From Hibiscus mutabilis (lineage: Eukaryota > Streptophyta > Magnoliopsida > Malvales > Malvaceae): DNA of 64,000 bases. Positions 23,701 through 35,934 of the stretch are shown one piece after another. A program made the position numbers and the translations under genes. The notes under the pieces were generated by a model. It saw only the letters and a list, made by a program, of their open reading frames with translations. It did no database searches and was not told the DNA's origin. The DNA lies in assembly GCA_019671005.1 (NCBI GenBank), contig CM033752.1:19104969-19168968 (forward strand), written 5' to 3'. Numbering within the stretch: the stretch's first letter is position 1; every line of letters begins with the position of its first letter.

Positions 23701-24871
23701 AAGTAAGTCATTAAGGGACATGGTATAGTTGGCATGCCATAGAGTCCAGCAGCATACTACATACTCGGTTTAGCATTATAGTGTATATAAAGGACACTTA
23801 GTGCATATGGTTAGCACAACCTTATGTGTGGATGGTGGGCACGATCTTATGTGTATTAGCACTTCGGTGCATATTTGACTCGCGTACCTAGGGTCCTCAA
23901 GCTTTATTTTGGGCTATAAATTAATGGATAATAAATGGTAAACGGGTTAGGGAGTATATGAACTCTTGGAGTAAATGGCAAGTATATCAGTAAGAAATTT
24001 ATATCTGGTTGATATATGATTAATATGATGGTATATTTATCTAGTGATCATGATGCATTTATGCATATAAGGCATATTATGACAAATAGACAAGCATGAA
24101 AATATTATGACATTGGCATATAGTAAATACTCCCTCCGTCCCACTCAATATGCCCCTTTTGTGTTTTAAAATTGTCCCACTTAAAATGTCTCATTGAAAA
24201 AATCAACAACTTTTATAAGGCATAGTTCCTTTTATACCCTTTTTTAGTTTCCCAACAAAACAAAATTCAACTTTTCAAGGATAAAATTATCGTTTCAATT
24301 ATTTTACATCATCTTTCTTACACATTCTTACACAAACTTTTTCTTCCTAAAACTGTATGAAAAGTCAACAATGGACAAAATAAATGGGACGGAGGGAGTA
24401 ACTACTAATGCAATGTGAAAGTTGATGCATTGGCATATATCATGCTATATAAATGTAGCCATGAAGTTGAATAAAGTTTAAATTATTGTTACTAACTTCC
24501 TTTACTGCCTCACTAAGTTCGTACTAAGCGTGCGTTTGATTGTACACACGTAGGTAAATCAAGATAAGAGTGAGAAGAGCATTGCATCAATATTGGAAAG
24601 CTCAACAGGTAATCACAGTAATGAAATCCTAATTGAGGTTTGATTATTATAGTGGCATGTATACTTGCTAAACCTATTTGAGTTGTGATTGGCCTTTAAA
24701 GTTCGTTATGGTTTCATAATAATTGGCGTTTCTAGAAAGACTCAAAGTTAAAAGTAACCACTTGTGATGAGTTGCATGCTAAGATAATTAAGAGCATGTA
24801 TATTTAAGGATAGTAAAGTTGTGACATTCCTGATTCATGTTTGTCGTATGGATATGAAAAGGGGTGTTACA
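20727..24871 (+). mobile_element. Nested solo gypsy LTR
   Basis: Begins TGTAATATCCC and ends GGGGTGTTACA, flanked by TTTGT on both sides (20722-20726 and 24872-24876), the 5-bp duplication expected of an LTR element. It holds no polyprotein, primer site or polypurine tract, so it is a solo LTR, most simply left by LTR-LTR recombination. Length is 4145 bp, or about 3.9 kb without the Stowaway MITE. Unrelated in sequence to the surrounding LTR apart from the terminal TGTAA/TTACA. Confidence 0.88.
24130..24398. mobile_element. Stowaway-type MITE (Tc1/mariner)
   Basis: Terminal inverted repeats CTCCCTCCGTCCCA and TGGGACGGAGGGAG, flanked by TA dinucleotides (24128-24129 and 24399-24400). These are the canonical Stowaway terminus and target site. 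269 bp, non-coding, inserted in the nested solo LTR. Confidence 0.96.
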
Positions 24872-24876
24872 TTTGT

Positions 24877-25320
24877 GGCTTGTTAGACGATCCGGTGGAT
24901 CGGGTTAGGGATTCTAGTAAGATTCATGAGTAAATATTTTTTGGTAAGATAAAAATATGGAAAATAGTTTAAAATCATATTTTAATATATGATTAATATT
25001 TGTGAAAACAATTTTTTTGAAATGAGTTTTGGAAGTGTGACATTTTGGTTAGTGACCAAAATGCAATTTTTGAAAACTGGTTTTTAAAGGTGGCTAAAAT
25101 GAAAGGGATCAAACTCTTAGAATCCTTAAGGAGCTATTTTACCAAGTTTTTGCTGGTGATTTCTCCTATCAATTAAACCTTTTTAACCCGTGTTTTAAAA
25201 GTTAAATAAAGGGGATTTGGATATTAAAAAGTTAGTTATCATTTTCAAGAAAATTGACGTAACTTTTCTCTCAACTTTTCTCTCCACTTCATTTCTGCCA
25301 AACACTCAAGTTTTCATAAA
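24877..25320 (+). mobile_element. Left unique part of 3' LTR
   Basis: Corresponds to about 12843-13287 of the 5' LTR and leads directly into the first array unit. Non-coding. Confidence 0.85.
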
Positions 25321-26249
25321 AAATCAGAGGTGAGATATCCTTTTTATTTAGATTCTTGATTTACAATTGATTATTTAACTTTGACATACAAAACCTCATT
25401 GAAATCTTGTGTTTTTCTAGCTTTTAACAAGCCAATTGAGGGAGAAGTCACACAATAGGGGTAAGATTCTTGGTTTAATATGCTGGATTTAAAGATGTTA
25501 AGTGCATGTTTTAAAGGCATGATAATGTTTTAAAGAATGCTTGAAATGAGTTTTTAATGTAATGTTGAGAAATGGTTTTAATGCATTGATGGTGTGTTGT
25601 TTTTTAGCACTCATCGCTAAGCCTAGTGTGCTTACTCTCTCTTTGTCCATCAATACAGAGAATTAAAAGCTTGGAAGGCAGCGGGAAGTAAGGGATCGGT
25701 ACAAGACTTGGTAACCAAAGTATGTTTTGAGATAGACTATAAGTAATAAGGGCAATGAGGATTTTCGTTGTTATTTGGGAGATGTTTTGCTGGACTCCCT
25801 ATTTGAGCAAGTTTGTTTTAATTCTCTTGTATTGTAAATGGCCTTTATGGGTTGATTTTGGTGATGGTTTGGAGTTCCATGTTTTGCTTGACTGGTTTTC
25901 TATGTTGCATGCCTATAGATTTACTTTTGATGTAAGATACCATGAAACGATGTTGAATTTGTGATAATGTGTTGTTGGTTTGATCCTAGATTATAATGGT
26001 TGTGTGTTAGGAGCATGTTAGGATGTCTTGGTATGGTTAAAAGTATGTTGAACTAGCTAAAAGTGACATTACAGGCATAGGCGTACCGATACGCTGGGGA
26101 CCGTATTGGTACGGATAGACAAATTTTAGGCTCTGCGTTTCGGTACGGGGTAAGGCGTACCAATACGGTTCTACACTACTGGATTATTACTTTTCGAGTT
26201 GAAACCCGCATACCGAAACACCTATATGCCGTATTGGTACGGTTATTAA
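25321..26249 (+). repeat. Array unit 1 (internally deleted)
   Basis: 929 bp. The left part joins at about 25470 (GGGGTAAGATTCTTGG) to sequence that in the 5' LTR lies about 1.5 kb further on (TTTAATATG near 14945). The 5' start resembles type A (GAGATATCC) and the 3' part type B (GAGCAAGTTTG). Confidence 0.9.
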
Positions 26250-28640
26250 AAATCAGAGGTGAGATATCCTTTTTATTTAGATTCTTGATTATTTAACTTT
26301 GATTTACAAAATCAGAGGTGAGATATCCTTTATTTAGATATCCTTTAAAAATCAGAGGTGATCTCCTCTATTGAATGGTTATTTATTGATATTCCCAAGT
26401 GTTTGATCCTTGATTTATAGTTTATAATCTGATTTTGTGTTTTTATATTGATTTAATTGGGTTAAGTTGGTGAAAAAGTGAAAGATCCGTATTGGATCTA
26501 TTTTCCAGTGTTGAGGTTAATTTTAATCATATTTTCGATGTATTATAATGTTGATAAGTTGATTTTAACAATGGAATCTCGAAACTCTTGAATCCCTAGT
26601 TGTTAAGGTTGTTAGATTTGTGTTTTTGTGGAGTTGTGGTGGTTGTTTAATTGCTAGAAGTATTTGGATGAATTAATCTTGTTTCTAAGTGTTAATTGAT
26701 AATATTGAAGGAGTTTAATAGTTAGTCTATGGCTGGGTTGTGTTTGGAAAGGATTAGATGATGTTTCGGTTGGTGAGGTTGAGTAATTATGAGAGAATTG
26801 TGGAAATCCATGAAGGATTGATGTTGCAGTGTTTTGAATGCATTGAGATGCATTAATCCTCTATTGTAATGTGGTTAAAATAGGGGAGATGGATCCGGGA
26901 GTGATTAGTGAAGCTTTAGAGGCTTCGACGCTTATTTTCGTGTCGGTGAATCGAGGTTTCGCGTATCAGTGAGTGAGAACGTGGATTCCAGTTTTGGAAT
27001 GTTTAAAATGTGGTTTATGGGTGTTTAAACTTAGCTTGATACACTGGTTTAAACTTGGAAGTAAGTAAATGTGGTTTTTCTCTCTCAGTCGTACTAGTGT
27101 GAAATGGTTTTTATGCACTTGTGTTGATTTACATTGAGCCTACTGTTTTAAACATGTTTTAAAGTATTTGAGATACTATTTTTAAGCATGAATTGCTAAA
27201 GGATGCACATGGTAAGTGATCCTTGTAAGTATATGGCTTATACTTGTGGTTTAAAGCGTGGTTGTTGCTTTGGAAAATGGTTTGGTTTAATGCTTATTAA
27301 AAACAGTGAGGTAAATGGTAAATGGATAATTATATTGGCAAGTGATGTGGTTTTAAAATTTTTATCGGATATAGTTGGCCGACCATAGGATTGATAGTGA
27401 ACTATAATAAGTCGCCTTGGATGTTGAGGGGTTTAAATCCGTATACTGAAAACTTCATCCAAGTACCCAAACGGTAGAGGGGTTTTACAGTATCGTATAC
27501 TCCCGTTAGTGGATTAAGCATCTAACTGAGGTAAGGGGTTAGTGTACCTGTGGGTTGAAAATGTACCCGATTGATAGGTACCACGATTTTGATTGTATCG
27601 CTATTTTCGGTTGAGATGGCTTGAAGTGTTGGGTAAACACTTGTTGGATCTGTGTATCCGATGAACTCTTTTGGTAAAGGAACTTGGTTAATGATCACTT
27701 GTGAGCCAATATAATTGTTGATGTATCATTGAAAAGTTTATGTTGTATAATGTGATCTATACATGTTTACTCTTTAAGCTTTGCATATGGTTGTTATGCA
27801 AGGGAAGGCTTAAATTGAGGTTGAGCAATGGGACATGCTGTTGGTTAATGACACATGTTGCATATGGTTTAATATGCTGGCTTTAAAGATGTTAAGTGCA
27901 TGTTTTAAAGGCATGATAATATTTTAAAGAATGCTTGAAATGAGTTTTTAATGTAATGTTGGGAAATGGTTTTAATGCATTGATGGTGTGTTGTTTTTTA
28001 GCACTCCTCGCTAAGCTTAGTGTGCTTATGCTCTCTTTGTCCATCAATGCAGAGAATTAAAAGCTTCGAAGGCAGAATGAAGCAAGGGATCGGTACAAGA
28101 CTTGGTAACCAAAGTATGTTTTGAGATAGACTATAAGTAATAAGGGCAATGAGTATTTTCGTTGTCATTTGGGAGATGTTTTGTTGGACTCCCTATTTGA
28201 GAAAGTTTGTTTTAATTCTCTTGTATTGTAAATGGCCTTTATAGGTTGATTTTGGTGATGGTTTGGAGTTCCATGTTTTGCTTGAGTAGTTTTCTATGTT
28301 GCATGCCTATAGATTTACATTTGATGCAAGATGCCATGAAACGATGTTGAATATGTGACAATGTGTTGTTGGTTTGACCCTAGATTATGATGGTTGTGTG
28401 TTAGGAGCATGTTAAGATGTCTTGGTATGGTTAAAAGTATGTTGAACTAGCTAAAAGTGACAATACAGGCCCAGGCGTACCGATATGCTGGGACCTTATC
28501 GGTACGGATAGACAAATTTAGGCTCTGCGTTTCGGTACGGGGTAAGGCGTACCAATACGGTTCTACGCTACTGATTATTACTTTTTGAGTTGAAACCCGC
28601 ATACCGAAACACCTATATGCCGTATTGGTACGGTTATTAA
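26250..28640 (+). repeat. Array unit 2 (type A, scrambled start)
   Basis: 2391 bp. The first 110 bp hold three partial copies of AAATCAGAGGTGA (26250, about 26309 and about 26347) and lack the segment seen in other units between there and TGATCTCCTCTATTG. The remainder is type A (ACTTGTGG, GAGCCAATATA, GAGAAAGTTTG). Confidence 0.9.
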
Positions 28641-31075
28641 AAATCAGAGGTGAGAGATCCTTTTTTATTTAGATTCTTGATTTATAATTGATTATTTAAC
28701 TTTGATTTACAAAACCTCATTGAAATCTTGTGTTTTTCTAGCTTTTAACAAGCCAATTGAGGGAGACGTCACACAATAGGGGTAAGGTCCGTGATCTCCT
28801 CTATTGAATGGTTATTTATTGATATTCCCAAGTGTTTGATCCTTGATTTATAGTTTATAATCTGATTTTGTGTTTTTATATTGATTTAATTGGGTTAAGT
28901 TGGTGAAAAAGTGAAATATCCGTAATGGATCTATTTTCCAGTGTTGAGGTTAATTTTAATCATATTTTCGATGTATTATAATGTTGATAAGTTGCTTTTA
29001 ACAATGGAATCCCGAAACTCTTGAATCCCTAGTTGTTAAGGTTGTTAGATTTGTGTTTTGTGGAGTTGTGGTGGTTGTTTAATTGGTAGAAGTATTTGAA
29101 TGAATTAATCTTGTTTCTAAGTGTTAATTGATGATATTGAAGGAGTTTAATTGTTAGTTTATGGTTGGGTTGGGTTTGGAAAGGATTAGATGATGTTTCG
29201 GTTGTTGAGGTTGAGTAATTATGAGAGAATTGTGGAAATCCATGAAGGATTGATGTTGCAGTGTTTTGAATGCATTGAGATGCATTAATCCTCTATTGTA
29301 ATGTGGTTAAAATATGGGAGATGGATCCGGGAGTGATCAGTGAAGCTTTTGGAGGCTTCGACGCTTGTTTTCGTGTCGGTGAATCAAGGTTTTGCATATC
29401 AGTGAGTGAGAACTAGGATTCCAACTTTGGAATGTTTAAAAGGTGGTTTATGGGAGTTTAAACTTAGCTTGATACACTGGTTTAAACTCGGAAGTAAGTA
29501 AATATGGTTTTTCTCTCTCGGTCGTACTAGTGTAAAATGGTTTTTATGCACTTGTATTGATTTACATTGAGCCTACTGTTTTAAGCATGTTTTAAAATAT
29601 TTGAGATACTATTTTTAAGCATGAATTGCTAAAGGATGCACATGGTAAGTGATCCTTGTAAGTATATGGCTTATATTTGTGGTTTAAAGCGTGGTTGTTG
29701 CTTTGGAAAATGGTTTGGTTTAATGCTTGTTAAAAACAGTGAGGTAAATGGTAAATGGATAATTATATTGGCAAGTGATGTGGTTTTAAAATTTTTATCG
29801 GATATAGTTGGCCGACCATAGGATTGATAGTGCACTATAATAAGTCGCCTTGAATGTTGAGGGGTTTAGATCCGTGTACCGAAAACTTCATCCAAGTACC
29901 CTAACGGTAAAGGGGTTTTATAGTACCGTATACTCCCGTTAGTGGATTAAGCATCTAACTGAGGTAAGGGGTTAGTGTACCTGTGGGTTGAAAATGTACC
30001 CGATTGATAGGTACCACGATTTTGATTGTATCGCTATTTTCGGTTGAGATGGCTTGAAGTGTTGGGTAAACACTTGTTGGATCCGTGTATCCGATGAACT
30101 CTTTTGGTAAAGGAACTTGGTTAATGATCACTTGTGAGACAATATAATTGTTGATGTATCATTGAAAAGTTTATGTTGTATAATGTGATCTATACATGTT
30201 TACTCTTTAAGCTTTGCATATGGTTGTTATGCATGGGAAGGCTTAAATTGAGGTTGAGCAATGGGACATGTTGTTTGTTAATGACACATGTTGCATATGG
30301 TTTAATATGCTGGCTTTAAAGATGTTAAGTGCATGTTTTAAAGGCATGATAATGTTTTAAAGAATGCTTGAAATGAGTTTTTAATGTAATGTTGAGAAAT
30401 GGTTTTAATGCATTGATGGTCTGTTGTTTTTTAGCACTCATCGCTAAGCCTAGTGTGCTTACTCTCTCTTTGTCCATCAATGCAGAGAATTAAAAGCTTG
30501 GAAAGCAGCGGGAAGTAAGGGATCGGTACAAGACTTGGTAACCAAAGTATGTTTTGAGATAGACTATAAGTAATAAGGGCAATGAGGATTTTCGTTGTTA
30601 TTTGGAGATGTTTTGTTGGACTCCCTATTTGAGCAAGTTTGTTTTAATGCTCTTGTATTGTAAATGGCCTTTATGGGTTGATTTTGGTGATGGTTTGGAA
30701 TTCCATGTTTTGCTTGACTGGTTTTCTATGTTGCATGCCTATAGATTTACATTTGATGCAAGATGCCATGAAACGGTGTTGAATCTGTGATAATGTGTTG
30801 TTGGTTTGATCCTAGATTATGATGGTTGTGCGTTAGGAGCATGTTAGGATGTCTTGGTATGGTTAAAAGTATGTTGAACTAGCTAAAAGTGACATTACAG
30901 GCATAGGCGTACCGATACGCTGGGGACCGTATTGGTACGGATAGACAAATTTTAGGCTCTGCATTTCGGTACGGGGTAAGGCGTACCAATACAGTTTTAG
31001 ACTACTGGATTATTACTTTTCGAGTTGAAACTCGCATACCGAAACACCTATATGCCGTATTGGTACGGTTATTAA
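28641..31075 (+). repeat. Array unit 3 (type B)
   Basis: 2435 bp. Type-B markers: GAGAGATCC at the start, ATTTGTGG, GAGACAATATA and GAGCAAGTTTG. Confidence 0.92.
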
Positions 31076-33504
31076 AAATCAGAGGTGAGATATCCTTTTT
31101 ATTTAGATTCTTGATTTACAATTGATTATTTAACTTTGATTTACAAAACCTCTTTGAAATCTTGTGTTTTTCTAGCTTTTAACAAGCCAATTGAGGGAGA
31201 AGTCACACAATAGGGGTAAGGTCCGTGATCTCCTCTATTGAATGGTTATTTATTGATATTCGCAAGTGTTTGATCCTTGATTTATAGTTTATAATCTGAT
31301 TTTGTGTTTTTATATTGATTTAATTGGGTTAAGTTGGTGAAAACTGAAAGATCCGTATTGGATCTATTTTCCAGTGTTGAGGTTAATTTAAATCATATTT
31401 TCGATGTATTATAATGTTGATAAGTTGATTTTAACAATGGAATCTCGAAACTCTTGAATCCCTAGTTGTTAAGGTTGTTAGATTTGTATTTTTGTGGAGT
31501 TGTGGTGGTTGTTTAATTGCTAGAAGTATTTGGATGAATTAATCTTGTTTCTAAGTGTTAATTGATAATATTGAAGGAGTTTAATAGTTAGTCTATGGCT
31601 GGGTTGTGTTTGGAAAGGATTAGATGATGTTTCGGTTGGTGAGGTTGAGTAATTATGAGAGAATTGTGGAAATCCATGAAGGATTGATGTTGTAGTGTTT
31701 TGAATGCATTGAGATGCATTAATCCTCTATTGTAATGTGGTTAAAATAAGGGAGATGGATCCGGGAGTGATTAGTGAAGCTTTAGAGGCTTCGACGCTTA
31801 TTTTCGTGTCGGTGAATCGAGGTTTCGCGTATCAGTGAGTGAGAACGTGGATTCCAGTTTTGGAATGTTTAAAATGTGGTTTATAGGAGTTTAAACTTAG
31901 CTTGATACACTGGTTTAAACTCGGAAGTAAGTAAATGTGGTTTTTCTCTCTCAGTCGTACTAGTGTGAAATGGTTTTTATGCAGTTGTGTTGATTTACAT
32001 TGAGCCTACTGTTTTAAACATGTTTTAAAGTATTTGAGATACTATTTTTAAGCATGAATTGCTAAAGGATGCACATGGTAAGTGATCCTTGTAAGTATGG
32101 CTTATACTTGTGGTTTAAAGCGTGGTTGTTGCTTTGGAAAATGGTTTGGTTTAATGCTTATTAAAAACAGTGAGGTAAATGGTAAATGGATAATTATATT
32201 GGCAAGTGATGTGGTTTTAAAATTTTTATCGGATATAGTTGGCCGACCATAGGATTGATAGTGCACTATAATAAGTCGCCTTGGATGTTGATGGGTTTAA
32301 ATCCGTATACTGAAAACTTCATCCAAGTACCCAAATGGTATAGGGGTTTTACAGTACCGTATACTCCCGTTAGTGGATTAAGCATCTAACTGAGGTAAGG
32401 GGTTAGTGTACCTTTGGGTTGAAAATGTACCCGATTGATAGGTACCACGATTTTGATTGTATCACTATTTTCGGTTGAGATGGCTTGAAGTGTTTGGTAA
32501 ACACTTGTTGGATCTGTGTATCCGATGAACTCTTTTGGTAAAGGAACTTGGTTAATGATCACTTGTGAGCCAATATAATTGTTGATGTATCATTGAAAAG
32601 TTTATGTTGTATAATGTGATCTATACATGTTTACTCTTTAAGCTTTGCATATGGTTGTTTTGCAAGGGAAGGCTTAAATTGAGGTTGAGCAATGGGACAT
32701 GCTGTTGGTTAATGACACATGTTGCATATGGTTTAATATGTTGGCTTTAAAGATGTTAAGTGCATGTTTTAAAGGCATGATAATATTTTAAAGAATGCTT
32801 GAAATGAGTTTTTAATGTAATGTTGGGAAATGGTTTTAATGCATTGATGGTGTGTTGTTTTTAGCACTCCTCGCTAAGCTTAGTGTGCTTATGCTCTTTT
32901 GTCCATCAATGCAGAGAATTAAAAGCTTGGAAGGCGTGAAGGAAGCAAGGGATCGGTACAAGACTTGGTAACCAAAGTATGTTTTGAGATAGACTATAAG
33001 TAATAAGGGCAATGAGTATTTTCGTTGTCATTTGGGAGATGTTTTGTTGGACTCCCTATTTGAGAAAGTTTGTTTTAATTCTCTTGTATTGTAAATGGCC
33101 TTTATAGGTTGATTTTGGTGATGGTTTGGAGTTCCATGTTTTGCTTGACTAGTTTTCTATGTTGCATGCCTATAGATTTACATTTGATGCAAGATGCCAT
33201 GAAACGATGTTGAATATGTGACAATGTGTTGTTGGTTTGACCCTAGATTATGATGGTTGTGTGTTAGGAGCATGTTAAGATGTCTTGGTATGGTTAAAAG
33301 TATGTTGAACTAGCTAAAAGTGACAATACAGGCCCAGGCGTACCGATACGCTGGGACCGTATCGGTACGGATAGACAAATTTAGGCTCTGCGTTTCGGTA
33401 CGGGGTAAGGCGTACCAATACGGTTCTACGCTACTGGATTATTACTTTTTGAGTTGAAACCCGCATACCGAAACACCTATATGCCGTATTGGTACGGTTA
33501 TTAA
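31076..33504 (+). repeat. Array unit 4 (type A)
   Basis: 2429 bp. Type-A markers. A small deletion (GTAAGTATGG for GTAAGTATATGG near 32092) breaks the short frame seen in the other units. It holds a perfect hairpin with 11-bp arms at 33340-33368. Confidence 0.92.
33340..33368. repeat. Perfect 11-bp-arm hairpin in unit 4
   Basis: GTACCGATACG, loop CTGGGAC, CGTATCGGTAC. The same structure occurs at the matching place of other units, often with CGTATTGGTAC on the right arm, which still pairs in RNA through a G-U wobble. Confidence 0.9.
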
Positions 33505-35934
33505 AAATCAGAGGTGAGAGATCCTTTTTTATTTAGATTCTTGATTTATAATTGATTATTTAACTTTGATTTACAAAACCTCATTGAAATCTTGTGTTTT
33601 TCTAGCTTTTAACAAGCCAATTGAGGGAGACGTCACACAATAGGGGTAAGGTCCGTGATCTCCTCTATTGAATGGTTATTTATTGATATTCCCAAGTGTT
33701 TGATCCTTGATTTATAGTTTATAATCTGATTTTGTGTTTTTATATTGATTTAATTGGGTTAAGTTGGTGAAAAAGTGAAATATCCGTAATGGATCTATTT
33801 TCCAGTGTTGAGGTTAATTTTAATCATATTTTCGATGTATTATAATGTTGATAAGTTGATTTTAACAATGGAATCCGAAACTCTTGAATCCCTAGTTGTT
33901 GTTAGATTTGTGTTTTTGTGGAGTTGTGGTGGTTGTTTAATTGCTAGAAGTATTTGGATGAATTAATCTTGTTTCTAAGTGTTAATTGATAATATTGAAG
34001 GAGTTTAATTGTTAGTTTATGGTTGGGTTGTGTTTGGAAAGGATTAGATGATGTTTGGTTGGTGAGGTTGAGTAATTATGAGAGAATTGTGGAAATCCAT
34101 GAAGGATTGATGTTGTAGTGTTTTGAATGCATTGAGATGCATTAATCCTCTATTGTAATGTGGTTAAAATAAGGGAGATGGATCCGGGAGTGATTAAGTG
34201 AAGCTTTTGAGGCTTCGACGCTTGTTTTCGTGTCGGTGAATCAAGGTTTCGCGTATCGGTGAGTGAGAACGTGGATTCCAACTTTGGAATGTTTAAAATG
34301 TGGTTTATAGGAGTTTAAACTTAGCTTGATACACTGGTTTAAACTCGGAAGTAAGTAAATGTGGTTTTTCTCTCTCGGTCGTACTAGTGTAAAATGGTTT
34401 TTATGCACTTGTGTTGATTTACATTGAGCCTACTATTTTAAAACATGTTTTAAAGTATTTGAGATACTATTTTTAAGCATGAATTGCTAAAGGATGCACA
34501 TGGTAAGTGATCCTTGTAAGTATATGGCTTATATTTGTGGTTTAAAGCGTGGTTGTTGCTTTGGAAAATGGTTTGGTTTAATGCTTATTAAAAACAGTGA
34601 GGTAAATGGTAAATGGATAATTATATTGGCAAGTGATGTGGTTTTAAAATTTTTATCGGATATAGTTGGCCGACCATAGGATTGATAGTGCACTATAATA
34701 AGTTGCCTTGGATGTTGATGGGTTTAAATCCGTATAATTTAAAACTTCATCCAAGTACCCAAATGGTAAAGGGGTTTTATAGTACCGTATACTCCCGTTA
34801 GTGGATTAAGCATCTAACTGAGGTAAGGGGTTAGTGTACCTTTGGGTTGAAAATGTACCCGATTGATAGGTACCACGATTTTGATTGTATCACTATTTTC
34901 GGTTGAGATGGCTTGAAGTGTTTGGTAAACACTTGTTGGATCCGTGTATCCGATGAACTCTTTTGGTAAAGGAACTTGGTTAATGATCACTTGTGAGACA
35001 ATATAATTGTTGATGTATCATTGAAAAGTTTATGTTGTATAATGTGATCTATACATGTTTACTCTTTAAGCTTTGCATATGGTTGTTTTGCAAGGAAGGT
35101 TTAAATTGAGGTTGAGCAATGGGACATGCTGTTGGTTAATGACACATGTTGCATATGGTTTAATATGTTGGCTTTAAAGATGTTAAGTGCATGTTTTAAA
35201 GGCATGATAATATTTTAAAGAATGCTTGAAATGAGTTTTTAATGTAATGTTGAGAAATGGTTTTAATGCATTGATGGTGTGTTGTTTTTTAGCACTCCTC
35301 GCTAAGCCTTAGTGTGCTTATGCTCTCTTTGTCCATCAATGCAGAGAATTAAAAGCTTGGAAAGCGAGAAGGAAGCAAGGGATCGGTACAAGACTTGGTA
35401 ACCAAAGTATGTTTTGAGATAGACTATAAGTAATAAGGGCAATGAGTATTTTCGTTGTCATTTGGGAGATGTTTTGTTGGACTCCCTATTTGAGAAAGTT
35501 TGTTTTAATTCTCTTGTATTGTAAATGGCCTTTATAGGTTGATTTTGGTGATGGTTTGGAGTTCCATGTTTTGCTTGACTAGTTTTCTATGTTGCATGCC
35601 TATAGATTTACATTTGATGCAAGATGCCATGAAACGATGTTGAATATGTGACAATGTGTTGTTGGTTTGACCCTAGATTATGATGGTTGTGTGTTAGGAG
35701 CATGTTAAGATGTCTTGGTATGGTTAAAAGTATGTTGAACTAGCTAAAAGTGACAATACAGGCCCAGGCGTACCGATACGCTGGGACCGTATCGGTACGG
35801 ATAGACAAATTTAGGCTCTGCGTTTCGGTACGGGGTAAGGCGTACCAATACGGTTCTACGCTATTGGATTATTACTTTTTGAGTTGAAACCCGCATACCG
35901 AAACACCTATATGCCGTATTGGTACGGTTATTAA
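33505..35934 (+). repeat. Array unit 5 (A/B mosaic)
   Basis: 2430 bp. It switches between types: B at the start (GAGAGATCC, ATTTGTGG), A (CTTATTAAAAAC near 34585), B (GAGACAATATA near 34995), then A (GATAATATTTTAAAG, GAGAAAGTTTG). Confidence 0.88.
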
